From: Alteromonas sp. M12 | GTDB lineage: Bacteria; Pseudomonadota; Gammaproteobacteria; Enterobacterales; Alteromonadaceae | Length of the DNA stretch: 64,000 bases | Reading direction: 5' to 3' | Assembly (NCBI RefSeq): GCF_037478005.1 | Contig: NZ_CP144164.1 | Coordinates: forward strand, 1,922,001-1,986,000 | Shown here: one piece after another, positions 17,298 to 26,891 of the stretch | How positions within the stretch are numbered: the first letter of the stretch is position 1 | Layout: the number at the start of each line of letters is the position of its first letter | The notes under the pieces: generated by a model | Told to the model about the DNA's origin: nothing | Seen by the model: the letters and a program-made list of their open reading frames with translations, nothing else | Databases searched by the model: none | Program-made: the position numbers and the translations under genes

Positions 17298-19907
17298 ATG
17301 GCAGAAGTCTCCATCGAAAAACTAGCCACCGACATAGGAACTCAAGTTGATCGCTTAGTTCAGCAGTTTGCAGACGCAGGTTTGACTAAAAAAGTAGGTG
17401 ATATGATCACTGAAGATGAAAAGCGTCAATTGCTTGATCATTTGAGCAAATCTCACGGTGGCAATGGTTCTGAAGGACCAAAGCGCATGACCTTGCAACG
17501 CAAGACTACCAGTACGTTAAGTGTGGGTAAGTCGAAAGCTGTTAAAGTTGAAGTGCGTAAAAAGCGCACATACGTTAAACGTACTGATGTCGAAGAAGCG
17601 CGTTTAGCCGAAGAAGAAGCTAAGCGTAAAGCGCAAGAAGCGCAGGAAAAACTTGAAGCAGAGCGTAAAGCAGCTGAAGAAGCGAAAAAAGCCGCTGAAG
17701 AAAAAGCAATCAAAGCCGCAGAAGCTAAAGCTAAAGCGGAAGCTGAGAAAGCGGCAAGAATAGAACAAGCGAAAAAGGATGCTGCTGCTCGTCAAAAAGA
17801 AGAAGTGCAGTTATCACCGGAAGAAAAAGCAGCGCAAGAAGAAGCAAGACTTGAAGCTGAACGCATTCGTAAACTTCAGGAAGACGAAGCTCAGCGCAAA
17901 CTTGAAGAAGATGCGAAAAAAGCGGCTGAAGAAGCAAAACGCTTAGCAGAAGAAAATGAGCGTCGTTGGAAAGAAGAAGAAGAGCGTCGTAAAAAGCAGG
18001 AAGCTGAAGAAGTGCATTTGCACTCTAACCGTTACGCTCAAGAAGCTGAAGATGAAGAAGATGCACAAGTCGAGCGCGGTTCTCGTCGTCGTAAAAAATC
18101 GAAAAAGAATGCTGGTGCCGATCTTAAGCACGGCTTTAATAAACCAGCGCAACCTGTAGAACGTATTGTTCGTATTGGTGAAACTATCAATGTTGGCGAA
18201 CTTGCCAGCAAGATGGCCGTTAAAGCCACAGAAGTTATCAAAGCGATGATGAAAATGGGTGAGATGGTTACCATTAACCAAGTATTAGACCAAGACACTG
18301 CTGTACTAGTAGTTGAAGAAATGGGTCATAAATACGAGTTGGTGAATGACAACGCATTAGAAGATGAATTGTTAGCTGGTAAGGCTTCTGGCGATAAAGA
18401 AAACAGAGCGCCAGTGGTGACTATTATGGGTCACGTTGATCACGGTAAAACGTCTTTGTTGGATTATATCCGAAGAGCGAAAGTTGCCGATGGTGAAGCT
18501 GGTGGAATTACCCAGCACATTGGTGCCTACAGTGTTGAAACAGATAATGGTCGTATTGCATTTTTAGATACCCCTGGACACGCCGCGTTTACTGCAATGC
18601 GTGCTCGTGGAGCAGTCGCAACAGATATCGTTATCTTGGTTGTTGCCGCAGACGATGGCGTAATGCCACAAACAAAAGAAGCGGTTCAGCATGCAAAAGC
18701 TGCTGGCGTACCTTTGATTGTTGCGGTTAACAAAATGGATAAAGAAGCAGCCGACCCAGATCGTGTTAAGACTGAATTATCGCAACTTGAAGTTATTTCA
18801 GAAGAATGGGGTGGTGAACACCAATTCGTAAACGTATCTGCGAAAACAGGTATGGGCATCGATGAGCTTCTAGAAGCGATTTCGTTGCAAGCTGAACTAC
18901 TAGATTTACAAGCCGTACCAACAGGCCCAGCAAAGGGTATCGTGATTGAATCTCGCCTTGATAAAGGTCGTGGACCAGTTGCTTCTGTGCTTGTACAAGA
19001 AGGTGAGTTAAAAGCGGGTGATATCTTGCTTTGTGGTATTGAATACGGTCGAGTTCGTGCGATGCGCGACGAAAATGGTCATGAAGTAACGGTTGCCGGT
19101 CCTTCAACTCCAGTAGAAGTGCTAGGTTTGTCTGGTGTTCCTATTGCAGGTGAAGATGCCTTAGTTGTGCAAGATGAGCGTAAAGCTCGTGAAGTTGCAA
19201 GTAAGCGTCACACTAAGCAACGTGATTTGAAATTAGCTAAACAACAAAAAGCTAAACTTGAAAACATGTTTGCCAATATGGAAGCTGGTGATGTTAGCGA
19301 ACTTAATGTTGTATTAAAAGCTGACGTTCAGGGTTCTGTAGAAGCAATTTCAGAATCGTTAACTAAACTATCTACTGATGAAGTAAAAGTCATTATTGTA
19401 GGTAGCGGTGTTGGTGGTATTACTGAAACTGATGCTAGTTTAGCTGCAGCCTCAAGCGCCATTGTGGTTGGCTTTAACGTTCGTGCCGATGCTACTGCAA
19501 GACGTATTATTGAAGCTGAAGAAATCGACTTACGCTACTACAGTGTTATTTATGACCTGATAGATGAAGTTAAACAAGCAATGAGCGGTATGCTTGCGCC
19601 TGAGTTCAAACAACAAATTATTGGTTTGGCTGAAGTACGTGATGTATTTAAATCACCGAAAATTGGTGCAATCGCCGGTTGTATGGTAACCGAAGGTAAC
19701 ATTAAACGTAGTGCACCTATCCGTGTTCTTCGTGAAAATGTGGTTATTTATGAAGGTGAACTTGAATCACTTCGCCGCTTCAAAGACGACGTACAAGAAG
19801 TGCGTAACGGTATGGAATGTGGTATCGGCGTGAAGAACTACAACGATGTTAAGGTCGGTGACCAAATCGAAGTATTCGAAACCGTAGAAGTAAAACGCGA
19901 AATTTAA
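17298..19907 (+). CDS. infB: Translation initiation factor IF-2
   Basis: GTPase that brings fMet-tRNA to the 30S subunit and promotes subunit joining. It has 869 residues (E. coli alpha form 890). The N-terminal IF2_N domain (1-50) is followed by a very charged Ala/Glu/Lys/Arg helix (about 95-270), a second IF2_N-like domain (about 285-345) and the G domain with [17 protein letters not shown] and NKMDK. Domains II, III and the C-terminal fMet-binding domain follow. Internal starts producing shorter IF-2 forms are possible but not evident. It lies 28 bp after nusA and is followed by a hairpin. Confidence 0.97.
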   Translation: MAEVSIEKLATDIGTQVDRLVQQFADAGLTKKVGDMITEDEKRQLLDHLSKSHGGNGSEGPKRMTLQRKTTSTLSVGKSKAVKVEVRKKRTYVKRTDVEEARLAEEEAKRKAQEAQEKLEAERKAAEEAKKAAEEKAIKAAEAKAKAEAEKAARIEQAKKDAAARQKEEVQLSPEEKAAQEEARLEAERIRKLQEDEAQRKLEEDAKKAAEEAKRLAEENERRWKEEEERRKKQEAEEVHLHSNRYAQEAEDEEDAQVERGSRRRKKSKKNAGADLKHGFNKPAQPVERIVRIGETINVGELASKMAVKATEVIKAMMKMGEMVTINQVLDQDTAVLVVEEMGHKYELVNDNALEDELLAGKASGDKENRAPVVTIMGHVDHGKTSLLDYIRRAKVADGEAGGITQHIGAYSVETDNGRIAFLDTPGHAAFTAMRARGAVATDIVILVVAADDGVMPQTKEAVQHAKAAGVPLIVAVNKMDKEAADPDRVKTELSQLEVISEEWGGEHQFVNVSAKTGMGIDELLEAISLQAELLDLQAVPTGPAKGIVIESRLDKGRGPVASVLVQEGELKAGDILLCGIEYGRVRAMRDENGHEVTVAGPSTPVEVLGLSGVPIAGEDALVVQDERKAREVASKRHTKQRDLKLAKQQKAKLENMFANMEAGDVSELNVVLKADVQGSVEAISESLTKLSTDEVKVIIVGSGVGGITETDASLAAASSAIVVGFNVRADATARRIIEAEEIDLRYYSVIYDLIDEVKQAMSGMLAPEFKQQIIGLAEVRDVFKSPKIGAIAGCMVTEGNIKRSAPIRVLRENVVIYEGELESLRRFKDDVQEVRNGMECGIGVKNYNDVKVGDQIEVFETVEVKREI

Positions 19908-19930
19908 CCCTCGCGTTTCAATTTAATTTA

Positions 19931-19957
19931 AAACGGGGGCTTAAGCCTCCGTTTTTG
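19931..19957 (+). terminator. Hairpin with T-run between infB and rbfA
   Basis: AAACGGGGGC (19931-19940) pairs with GCCTCCGTTT (19945-19954) through one G-T wobble, with a TTAA loop, and five T follow (19952-19956). It has intrinsic-terminator form but lies inside a known operon, so partial termination to lower rbfA-truB expression is likely. Confidence 0.65.
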
Positions 19958-19979
19958 ACTGGAATTTAGGAGTGTCAGT

Positions 19980-20408
19980 ATGGCTAGAGAATTTTCCCGC
20001 ACTGAACGAGTTGGACAGCAAATCCACAAAGAAGTGGCCAGCATTTTCCAAAACGAATTTAAAAATCGTGACCCACGTTTAGGCATGGTGACTGTGTCTG
20101 GCGTTGATGTCTCTCGAGATTTAGCCCATGCAAAAGTCTATGTGACATTTTTTGAGACTGATGAAGAAAAACTGAAGTTATTCAATCAAATAATGGAAGA
20201 TAACAAAGGCTTTATTCGCACTTTGTTAGCCAAGCGTATGCGTATGCGTGCGGTACCTGCATTAAAGTTTTATCAAGATACTTCAATTACCGAAGGTATT
20301 CGTATTTCGACTTTAGTGTCACAAACATTAAATGACGATAAAGAGCGCGCGTTGAAAGCAGGTCGTGACTTAGATAAAGAAGATCAGGAAACGGACGAAA
20401 ATAATTAA
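19980..20408 (+). CDS. rbfA: 30S ribosome-binding factor RbfA
   Basis: Small KH-fold protein that binds the 30S subunit and helps 16S rRNA 5'-end maturation, also needed for cold adaptation. The 142 residues (E. coli 133) begin [19 protein letters not shown] and include the core [21 protein letters not shown]. The acidic tail is disordered. GGAG lies upstream of the ATG. Its TAA overlaps the truB ATG by one base (TAATG), pointing to coupled translation. Confidence 0.96.
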   Translation: MAREFSRTERVGQQIHKEVASIFQNEFKNRDPRLGMVTVSGVDVSRDLAHAKVYVTFFETDEEKLKLFNQIMEDNKGFIRTLLAKRMRMRAVPALKFYQDTSITEGIRISTLVSQTLNDDKERALKAGRDLDKEDQETDENN

Positions 20409-21358
20409 TGGCTAGAAAGCGTAAAGGTCGTGGGATTGACGGCATGTTATTGCTCGATAAACCCTTGGGATTATCTTCCAATGATGCTCTTCAGAAGGTT
20501 AAACGGTGTTTCAATGCTGCAAAAGCTGGGCATACCGGCGCGTTAGATCCCTTGGCAACAGGCATGTTGCCTATTTGTTTGGGGGAGGCTACTAAGTTTT
20601 CTCAGTTTCTACTTGATGCCGATAAAACCTATTCAGTAACGGCAACATTAGGAGTACGTACTACAACTTCTGATGCAGATGGTGAGGTTGTTGAAAGTAA
20701 ACCCGTAGAGGTTACTAATGGGCAAATTGAAGAGGCCTGTTTGAGCTTTGTTGGTACATCTGATCAAGTACCTTCGATGTTTTCTGCTTTAAAGTATCAA
20801 GGTAAACCCCTTTACTCTTATGCAAGACAGGGTATTGAAGTACCCAGAGAAGCACGCAAAATTACTATCTATTCTTTGCAAATCGAAAAGATTGAAGATA
20901 ATAAAATCGATATGATAGTGCACTGTAGTAAAGGCACTTATATTCGATCTTTGGTGGACGATATTGGGCAACTATTAGGGTGTGGCGCGTTTGTAAGCCG
21001 TTTACACCGCTCTAATGTGGCCGATTACCCGGCAGATAAAGTTATTACTTTAGATGAGCTGTTAGCGATGCGTAAGAGCATTGATGATAATGAATTAGAT
21101 ATAATGGATGACAGCAGTTTTGTAGCGTTAGATGCATTGTTATTGGCAATGGATTCGCCGGTTAAGACGTTGCCAGAAGTTGAATTAGAAGCCGAACGAG
21201 CAAGTTACTTTTGTAATGGCAATCCAGTTAACGCTAAACAAGCTGTATCTTTTCCACTTGACTCTCAAGTTAGAGTTTATTCAAATGATTTGTTTCTAGG
21301 GGTTGGTTTCATTGATGATAATCAACAGATTGCACCTAAACGCTTAGTCGTAAGATAG
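20408..21358 (+). CDS. truB: tRNA pseudouridine(55) synthase TruB
   Basis: Makes pseudouridine 55 in the T-loop of tRNAs. It has 316 residues (E. coli 314). The catalytic Asp is D47 in [15 protein letters not shown]. The KTY block, the [14 protein letters not shown] segment and a C-terminal PUA-like domain follow. Start and stop agree with the family. It is last in the plus-strand operon; a nested hairpin terminator follows. In E. coli rpsO and pnp come next; here an oppositely oriented peptidase gene intervenes. Confidence 0.96.
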   Translation: MARKRKGRGIDGMLLLDKPLGLSSNDALQKVKRCFNAAKAGHTGALDPLATGMLPICLGEATKFSQFLLDADKTYSVTATLGVRTTTSDADGEVVESKPVEVTNGQIEEACLSFVGTSDQVPSMFSALKYQGKPLYSYARQGIEVPREARKITIYSLQIEKIEDNKIDMIVHCSKGTYIRSLVDDIGQLLGCGAFVSRLHRSNVADYPADKVITLDELLAMRKSIDDNELDIMDDSSFVALDALLLAMDSPVKTLPEVELEAERASYFCNGNPVNAKQAVSFPLDSQVRVYSNDLFLGVGFIDDNQQIAPKRLVVR

Positions 21359-21397
21359 TTTCCTCTTCGTTAGAATTAAACGTTTATATAAATTAAG

Positions 21398-21444
21398 ACT
21401 CAGGAGAGACTGCAAATTTACCGCAGTTTAACCTGAGTTTTTTG
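21398..21444. terminator. Nested hairpin terminator between truB and the M28 peptidase gene
   Basis: Outer stem ACTCAGG (21398-21404) with CCTGAGT (21432-21438); inner stem ACTGC/GCAGT. A T-run follows on the plus strand. It separates truB from the convergent minus-strand gene that ends at 21459. Confidence 0.7.
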
Positions 21445-21458
21445 TTTTCAGTGGACAA

Positions 21459-23795
21459 TTATTTTTGCTTGATGGGCTGGCTAATCATAACCGCATCGGT
21501 AATTCTAAAAGGCGATGGCATTATATTTTCGGCTCTCGGTGTAAATTGCGCCAATTGTTTTGGTAAATCTCGACTGATTTCCACTAATCGTAATGTTGCT
21601 GGAAGCGTTTGTGGGCGATAATCGATCGTTATTTCAATCGGTTGCTGATCCGTCACAACGTAATACATCACAAAATTGTCTCGTTTTCTGCTGTTCTTTA
21701 TTTCGAATGCTTTATGGTTAATTGCTAAACCAAAAATATCTATAGGTTCATCGCTTATTATTTCAATTGAGTTAATCGGACGATTCGGTTCGACTGTCAA
21801 TACTAAGTGGATTACATCATTTTCATCTACTGAGCTACTTACGGTTACATTCGAGGGAGGAATATCAAGTGCTGTTGTGGCAGTTACATAATGAGTAGAA
21901 CGACTCGCTCTAAAGGAGATTAAATCATTTAAAAGGCTTGTGTTGGTGTCGTTTTCGGCGAAGAATTGTTGCACAAAACTGTCTAAAAGCAGGTTATAGG
22001 AATATAACATGGCGTGTTTTGATTCGGTATCATAAACGTAATTGACACTGCTTGGTTTTTTTCGTTCAACTGAATAGTCTGCGTCCAAATATATACCTAC
22101 AAAACTAATGAATGCCCCAGCTAAGCAAAACAACTGAACGCTTCGAATACCTTTTACGACAAATAATATTGGCAATAACGTCATCAGTAATAGAGTACTC
22201 ATAACTGTCGCAATAGCTAAATTCGAAAGCCCTAGACCCACTACAAAAACGGGTATCAAAGGCGATATTATGACTAATCCAGGTAAACTGAAAAGTGTGT
22301 AGGTTATTGCTTTTCTATTTGCAGTGGTTCTGTAGCGCAGAATGTTGCCAAAGATTGCAAGAGGAGTAACCGCTAAAATTATAAAAAAACCTGCACCGGT
22401 TAGAAAAATGGCTATCAAAATATTGATGCCAATCCACATTGCAATAATCGGTATATACCACTCAACTACCTTTATGCTAGGAAACTTCTTGGTCAATATT
22501 TGGTATGTCCAAATATTTAAAGCCATTGTAAGCAAGATTGCGGTAGCTAAAATGTAGTGGCCGCCGTAAGGAAAACCCTGTGGGATGTCATTGAATTGCG
22601 GATAAATCCATAACAAACCATGCCAACCGGCTACTCCAATGCAAACGGCAATTAGAAGACTTAAAATGAGTGGAATAGTAGCAATCAATATAGATTTAGC
22701 TTTAAGTTGTTTTTTCTTAATTGCAGATATGGTCATCATCAAAAACACCAAAGCTACTAGAATACTCATGGGGAGTACCCACGAAAATGGATAATCATAA
22801 AGTGCAATGTTGGCAAAATTAAAGTACACCACATCTTTTTCTGACTTGAGTTTTTCTAAATCCGCGTTGGAAAAGTAAGGCAGTAGAGCTGATAGATAAC
22901 TAATTTGGTGATTTAAACTAGACGCATCTAATCGGTCGGGGGTATCTTGGGCTGAATGGTAATCGAAGTGATCATCAATAAACGCAAAATTTACGCCGTT
23001 GATGTCTGCTCGTTGTCTAAATACAGTGAGATCTGTGTCATTTGGCAGCATTTTATAGATGCTATACATTAAAGAGTTGGCCGTTGGATAAAAAAGCTTT
23101 GCAGCAGCTAATTCTTTAACTAATTTTTTATTTCCCTGATTGGTTTCTAGTAACGTAAAGCTTGCGCCACCGGAACCTCGCGCTTCAAAGTTTAGGATTA
23201 AGCCAATTTTATCTGCTATTGGGTGTTCAGTTACAAAACCTAGTGCGCCAAGTAAACCTTGTTCTTCTGCATCGGTAAAAATAATATAAATATCATTACT
23301 GTGGGGTAATCCACTTTCTAAAAAAGCTCGGATTGACTCAAGAATAGTCGACACACCGCTACCAGCATCACTTGCACCAGGAGAATATCCATTAGCGGAA
23401 TCGTAATGGGACATTAATGCTAAACCTTTATTTCCCCCAGGCTGGGTTGTGGCCGGAATCTTCGCGATAATGTTTGCCACGTTTGATGCAACGAAATATT
23501 TTGACGACAGTGCTAACGTAGTTTGCACTTCGACCTCTAAATCAAGCTCTTCTAACTCATTAACAATATATTCTCGTACGTTGGTGTGCTCAATTGAACC
23601 TGTGAAATGGGGATATTCCGCTATTTTTGATAGGTGGGTCCGTATATTGGATGCGGATATATCCACACTGCCCATTTTGTATTGGGCATCATCGGAAGGC
23701 TTCTGAGCATTCCATGTAAGAACTACAGTGAATACAATTGCCATAATCACTAGGAAACTTATCAGTCTTGAAGCGTTCTTTTCGTAATTTGGCAT
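21459..23795 (-). CDS. M28-family zinc peptidase with multispan membrane domain
   Basis: Membrane-bound aminopeptidase-like protein. The ATG at 23795 (MPNYEKNASRL) is chosen because AAAGGA lies six bases upstream; a TTG nine codons earlier is less likely. Length is then 778. One N-terminal membrane helix is followed by an M28 domain with the zinc motifs SHYDSANGYSPGASDAGSG, FTDAEEQGLLG, NFEARGSGG and FDYHSAQDTPDRLD. After it come about eight hydrophobic helices (about 340-600) and a beta-rich C-terminal domain. This matches the Fxna/ERMP1-like architecture. The peptidase domain should face the periplasm. The substrate is unknown. It interrupts the usual truB-rpsO linkage. Confidence 0.88.
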   Translation of the reverse strand: MPNYEKNASRLISFLVIMAIVFTVVLTWNAQKPSDDAQYKMGSVDISASNIRTHLSKIAEYPHFTGSIEHTNVREYIVNELEELDLEVEVQTTLALSSKYFVASNVANIIAKIPATTQPGGNKGLALMSHYDSANGYSPGASDAGSGVSTILESIRAFLESGLPHSNDIYIIFTDAEEQGLLGALGFVTEHPIADKIGLILNFEARGSGGASFTLLETNQGNKKLVKELAAAKLFYPTANSLMYSIYKMLPNDTDLTVFRQRADINGVNFAFIDDHFDYHSAQDTPDRLDASSLNHQISYLSALLPYFSNADLEKLKSEKDVVYFNFANIALYDYPFSWVLPMSILVALVFLMMTISAIKKKQLKAKSILIATIPLILSLLIAVCIGVAGWHGLLWIYPQFNDIPQGFPYGGHYILATAILLTMALNIWTYQILTKKFPSIKVVEWYIPIIAMWIGINILIAIFLTGAGFFIILAVTPLAIFGNILRYRTTANRKAITYTLFSLPGLVIISPLIPVFVVGLGLSNLAIATVMSTLLLMTLLPILFVVKGIRSVQLFCLAGAFISFVGIYLDADYSVERKKPSSVNYVYDTESKHAMLYSYNLLLDSFVQQFFAENDTNTSLLNDLISFRASRSTHYVTATTALDIPPSNVTVSSSVDENDVIHLVLTVEPNRPINSIEIISDEPIDIFGLAINHKAFEIKNSRKRDNFVMYYVVTDQQPIEITIDYRPQTLPATLRLVEISRDLPKQLAQFTPRAENIMPSPFRITDAVMISQPIKQK

Positions 23796-23950
23796 GACAT
23801 TCCTTTGTAGTGTTTGCCGCACAACTTGTACGACTTATGCAGAACTCATAATCCTTAGCTTAATGTAAAACAAAAAAGATACAAATTTCCATGCAACAAT
23901 TAAAAATACCGGAAGATATTCCTGCAATCCGTATTTATACGTAATTTACC

Positions 23951-23978
23951 TTGATAAAAATGCCGGCATCGCTATAAT
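23951..23978 (+). promoter_or_regulatory. rpsO promoter
   Basis: TTGATA (23951-23956) and TATAAT (23973-23978) are 16 bp apart. The GC-rich stretch after the -10 (ACGCGC) is typical of growth-rate-controlled ribosomal promoters. It lies about 65 bp before the rpsO ATG. Confidence 0.8.
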
Positions 23979-24041
23979 ACGCGCTCTTTCGACTCCGCTG
24001 AATTAGTGATCGGCGAGTCTTTATTTAATTTGGAGAAAAAT

Positions 24042-24311
24042 ATGTCACTAACTACTCAAGAAACTGCACAAATCATTGCTGACTTTGGTGTTAAAGAAGG
24101 CGATACAGGTTCACCTGAAGTACAAGTTGCTTTATTGACAAACAATATCAATAAATTGCAAGGTCACTTTGCTGATCATAAGAAAGACCACCACTCTCGT
24201 CGTGGTTTGTTACGTATGGTTAGTCAACGTCGTAAGTTACTTGATTACCTTAAAGGTAAAAACGTAGAGCGTTATCAAGATCTTATCAAACGTTTAGGTC
24301 TACGTCGTTAA
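24042..24311 (+). CDS. rpsO: 30S ribosomal protein S15
   Basis: Binds 16S rRNA helices 20-22 and nucleates the platform of the 30S subunit. The ATG at 24042 gives [16 protein letters not shown] and 89 residues, identical in length to E. coli S15; the frame is open 12 codons further upstream without family support. GGAG lies seven bases before the ATG. The conserved [14 protein letters not shown] and [20 protein letters not shown] segments are intact. It has its own promoter and terminator. The usual downstream pnp gene is absent here. Confidence 0.97.
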   Translation: MSLTTQETAQIIADFGVKEGDTGSPEVQVALLTNNINKLQGHFADHKKDHHSRRGLLRMVSQRRKLLDYLKGKNVERYQDLIKRLGLRR

Positions 24312-24330
24312 TTCGATTAGATACTACAGA

Positions 24331-24355
24331 AAGGCGCTTGAAAGCGCCTTTTTTG
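24331..24355 (+). terminator. rpsO terminator
   Basis: AAGGCGCTT (24331-24339) pairs with AAGCGCCTT (24342-24350), followed by six or more T. A canonical intrinsic terminator 20 bp after the rpsO stop. The next gene is on the other strand and may also use it. Confidence 0.85.
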
Positions 24356-24374
24356 ATCCAGCTTGAAAAATTAG

Positions 24375-24719
24375 CTATTGTTTTTTGCTTTCCAATTGAC
24401 TGAAAAATTCCTCTCGCTCGCTTTCCGACAAAATACCAACAAAAGGGGAGTGGCGTCGTAATTTATTCATTTGTTCATTCACAGTACAAAGCTGCGAAAC
24501 CAAACTGGGCATGTTATTTTTAAGTTCCAGTATTGACCACCAATCTAAATATACTCCGCGATAAATTAATCCTGCTTTAAATCGTGATTCTAGCTTTTCT
24601 TCAACCAATTGAATCAACTCGGGAAACTGCAATAGTTTTTCGCCAATACGCTGGTGAATAGCCAATAAATTATCATCAATGGCGCTAGGTTGTTTGCTAC
24701 CACTTCTGCCTGTTCTCAT
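24375..24719 (-). CDS. Hypothetical protein
   Basis: An intact 114-residue frame of normal composition that I do not recognise. It has no signal peptide, membrane helix or Cys motif. The sequence is probably helical, with a central WWSILELKNNMPSLV stretch and basic and acidic residues elsewhere. The ATG at 24719 has a purine-rich site upstream. It lies 29 bp downstream of the DUF3820 gene on the same strand and may be the last gene of a minus-strand operon beginning with the ABC exporter. Confidence 0.6.
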   Translation of the reverse strand: MRTGRSGSKQPSAIDDNLLAIHQRIGEKLLQFPELIQLVEEKLESRFKAGLIYRGVYLDWWSILELKNNMPSLVSQLCTVNEQMNKLRRHSPFVGILSESEREEFFSQLESKKQ

Positions 24720-24748
24720 GGGAAACTCTCGAATCGAATTGATTTCAA

Positions 24749-24970
24749 CTACTGGTTTTCATCTAATAAAGGTGCAAGCATAGACTCTAATCCGTTGAGT
24801 TTTATTTCATACATCAAAGCCAATTGCTCCCCCAGTTTTCCTTCTGGAAATCCTTTTTGGTGAAACCACACCAAATAAGGCTCAGGTAAGTGCAGCAGTT
24901 TTCGTCCTGCGTATTTACCAAATGGCATTGTTTGGTTTACTGCTTGTTTTATAACTGTTGGATCAAACAT
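24749..24970 (-). CDS. DUF3820 family small protein
   Basis: A 73-residue cytosolic protein of the DUF3820 family, recognised from MPFGKYAGRKLLHLPEPYL, the WFHQKGFPEGKLG block and EIKLNGLESMLAPL. The family is widespread in gammaproteobacteria and has no established function. It lies 14 bp after the ABC exporter gene on the same strand, so co-transcription is likely. Confidence 0.85.
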   Translation of the reverse strand: MFDPTVIKQAVNQTMPFGKYAGRKLLHLPEPYLVWFHQKGFPEGKLGEQLALMYEIKLNGLESMLAPLLDENQ

Positions 24971-24984
24971 TAGGGCGCTTCATT

Positions 24985-26772
24985 CTAATCGTGGTGTTCT
25001 GAGTTTTGCTGAGTATCCCAAAGCTTCTTATATAAGCCATTTTGGTTTAAAAGCTCGGAATGTGTACCTTGTTCTACTACAGCTCCATTATCAACCACTA
25101 CAATTTTATCTGCGTCAATAATGGTTGAAAGACGATGGGCAATCACGACACTTGTGTGTCCCTGCGAGACTTCTTTGATGGCGTCTAAGATTGCTTTTTC
25201 TGACTGACTGTCTAATGATGAAGTGGCTTCGTCAAAGACTAGAATAGGTGGTTTTTTAAGTATAGTTCTAGCGATTGCTATCCGCTGTTTTTCGCCACCA
25301 GATAGTTTAAGTCCACGCTCACCTACTTGGGTCTCAGCACCTTTGGGTAAGCTGTCTACAAATTTTCTTAAATGGGCTAAATCAATGGCTTGTTGAACTT
25401 CGTCATCTGAGGCTGTCGGTCGACCGTATCGCACGTTTTCAAATATGCTGTCGTTAAATAAAACGGTATCCTGCGGCACTATACCAATGGCTTTTCTCAA
25501 GGACTGTTGTGACACTTGACTGATATCTTGATTATCAATCAGTATTTTTCCCGTTGTTACATCGTAGAAACGAAACAATAGCTTAACTATCGTTGATTTT
25601 CCTGCACCGCTTTCACCCACAACGGCGATTTTTTTCCCTGCATCTATACTGAATGATAAATTATTCAGAATAGGACGATCATTGTTATAACAAAACCCAA
25701 CGTTGGAAAAGGTTATTTGTGCTCCAGATACCTTTAAATCACTGTCTTTATGATTATTTTTAACTTCGGGGGACTTTCCAAGCAGAGCAAATAAATTTTC
25801 GATATTTGCCAGTGAGCCTCTAATTTCACGGTACACAAATCCCAAAAAATTTAACGGCATAAATATCTGCATAGTGAATGCGTTTATTAGAACAAAGTCA
25901 CCAATTGTCATAACGCCATCTGCAACACCATATGCAGCCATTGCCATCATGGCTGTCATTGCGATGGCAATGATCAATGCCTGTCCACCATTTAGTGCAA
26001 ACAGTGATAATCTATTTTTACGTCTGGCACTTTCCCAACCAGCTAAGTCCTTATCATATCGCTCAGCTTCATACGCTTCGTTATTGAAATATTTTACCGT
26101 TTCATAATTCAGCAGGCTATCAATGGCTCGTGTATTGGTGCTGGAATCAGCAAGGTTCACTTCACGAACATATTTGGTGCGCCAGTCAGTGGCTTTCATG
26201 GAAAATATCACGTAGAACACTACTGACAATAGAATGACTATGGCGAAGTTAAAGCCGTAATTATAGAACAACAAACCTACCACCATGGCTATTTCTATTA
26301 GCGTTGGCCCAATATTGAATACCATAAAGCGCATTAGGAAACTTATTCCGCTAGTGCCTCTTTCTATGTCTCTGGTGAGTCCGCCTGTTTGCCTATTGAG
26401 GTGAAAATCTAAGTCGAGGCTATGCAGATGCTCAAACACACGTAAACCGACTCTGCGCATCGCTCTTTCTGTAACTCTGCCAAAAAGGGTATCTCTTATT
26501 TCACCAAACAAAACGTTGGCAAGGCGCAATGTGCCATAGGCGATGATCAGTGCAATAGGCGCTAGAATTAATTGCTCGGTTTTTGAGTTTAGACTATCCA
26601 CAGTGTGTTTCAGTACGAAGGGAAGCCCAACACTGGCTACTTTAGCTGCAACTAAACAAAGAAACGCGAGTAAAACTCGTTGTTTAAACTCCAATAAATA
26701 AGGCCAAAGTTGCTTGAGGACCAGCCAGTTGACTGGGGTATCGGGATCAATTGGTATTCTTCGTGAACGCAT
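24985..26772 (-). CDS. ATM1/ABCB7-type ABC exporter, fused membrane and ATPase domains
   Basis: Inner-membrane half-transporter that works as homodimer. It has 595 residues. Six membrane helices span about 30-315 and include the ATM1-type NYETVKYFNNEAYE stretch near the cytosolic helices. The ATPase domain shows Walker A GESGAGKST (386-394), signature LSGGEKQ (490-496), Walker B ILVFDEA (510-516) and switch His (IAHRLST, H546). Bacterial ATM1 proteins export glutathione conjugates or metal-thiol complexes and give metal tolerance; mitochondrial relatives serve Fe-S assembly. The substrate here is inference. Confidence 0.9.
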   Translation of the reverse strand: MRSRRIPIDPDTPVNWLVLKQLWPYLLEFKQRVLLAFLCLVAAKVASVGLPFVLKHTVDSLNSKTEQLILAPIALIIAYGTLRLANVLFGEIRDTLFGRVTERAMRRVGLRVFEHLHSLDLDFHLNRQTGGLTRDIERGTSGISFLMRFMVFNIGPTLIEIAMVVGLLFYNYGFNFAIVILLSVVFYVIFSMKATDWRTKYVREVNLADSSTNTRAIDSLLNYETVKYFNNEAYEAERYDKDLAGWESARRKNRLSLFALNGGQALIIAIAMTAMMAMAAYGVADGVMTIGDFVLINAFTMQIFMPLNFLGFVYREIRGSLANIENLFALLGKSPEVKNNHKDSDLKVSGAQITFSNVGFCYNNDRPILNNLSFSIDAGKKIAVVGESGAGKSTIVKLLFRFYDVTTGKILIDNQDISQVSQQSLRKAIGIVPQDTVLFNDSIFENVRYGRPTASDDEVQQAIDLAHLRKFVDSLPKGAETQVGERGLKLSGGEKQRIAIARTILKKPPILVFDEATSSLDSQSEKAILDAIKEVSQGHTSVVIAHRLSTIIDADKIVVVDNGAVVEQGTHSELLNQNGLYKKLWDTQQNSEHHD

Positions 26773-26891
26773 ATTGCTGCTGCACAGATAAAATGTTCAG
26801 GTAGTTTATCAGAAAAGCTGGTTAACTTAATCCTGGTTTTCTAGCAAACGGCATGAATTTATAGCTTGTTGGTGGTAAATAGAATGCTGGA

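Noticed and set aside
17453..18298. Minus-strand ORFs opposite the charged region of infB
   Set aside because: They arise from the GAA/GCG/AAA-rich codons of the IF-2 helix; low-complexity shadows.
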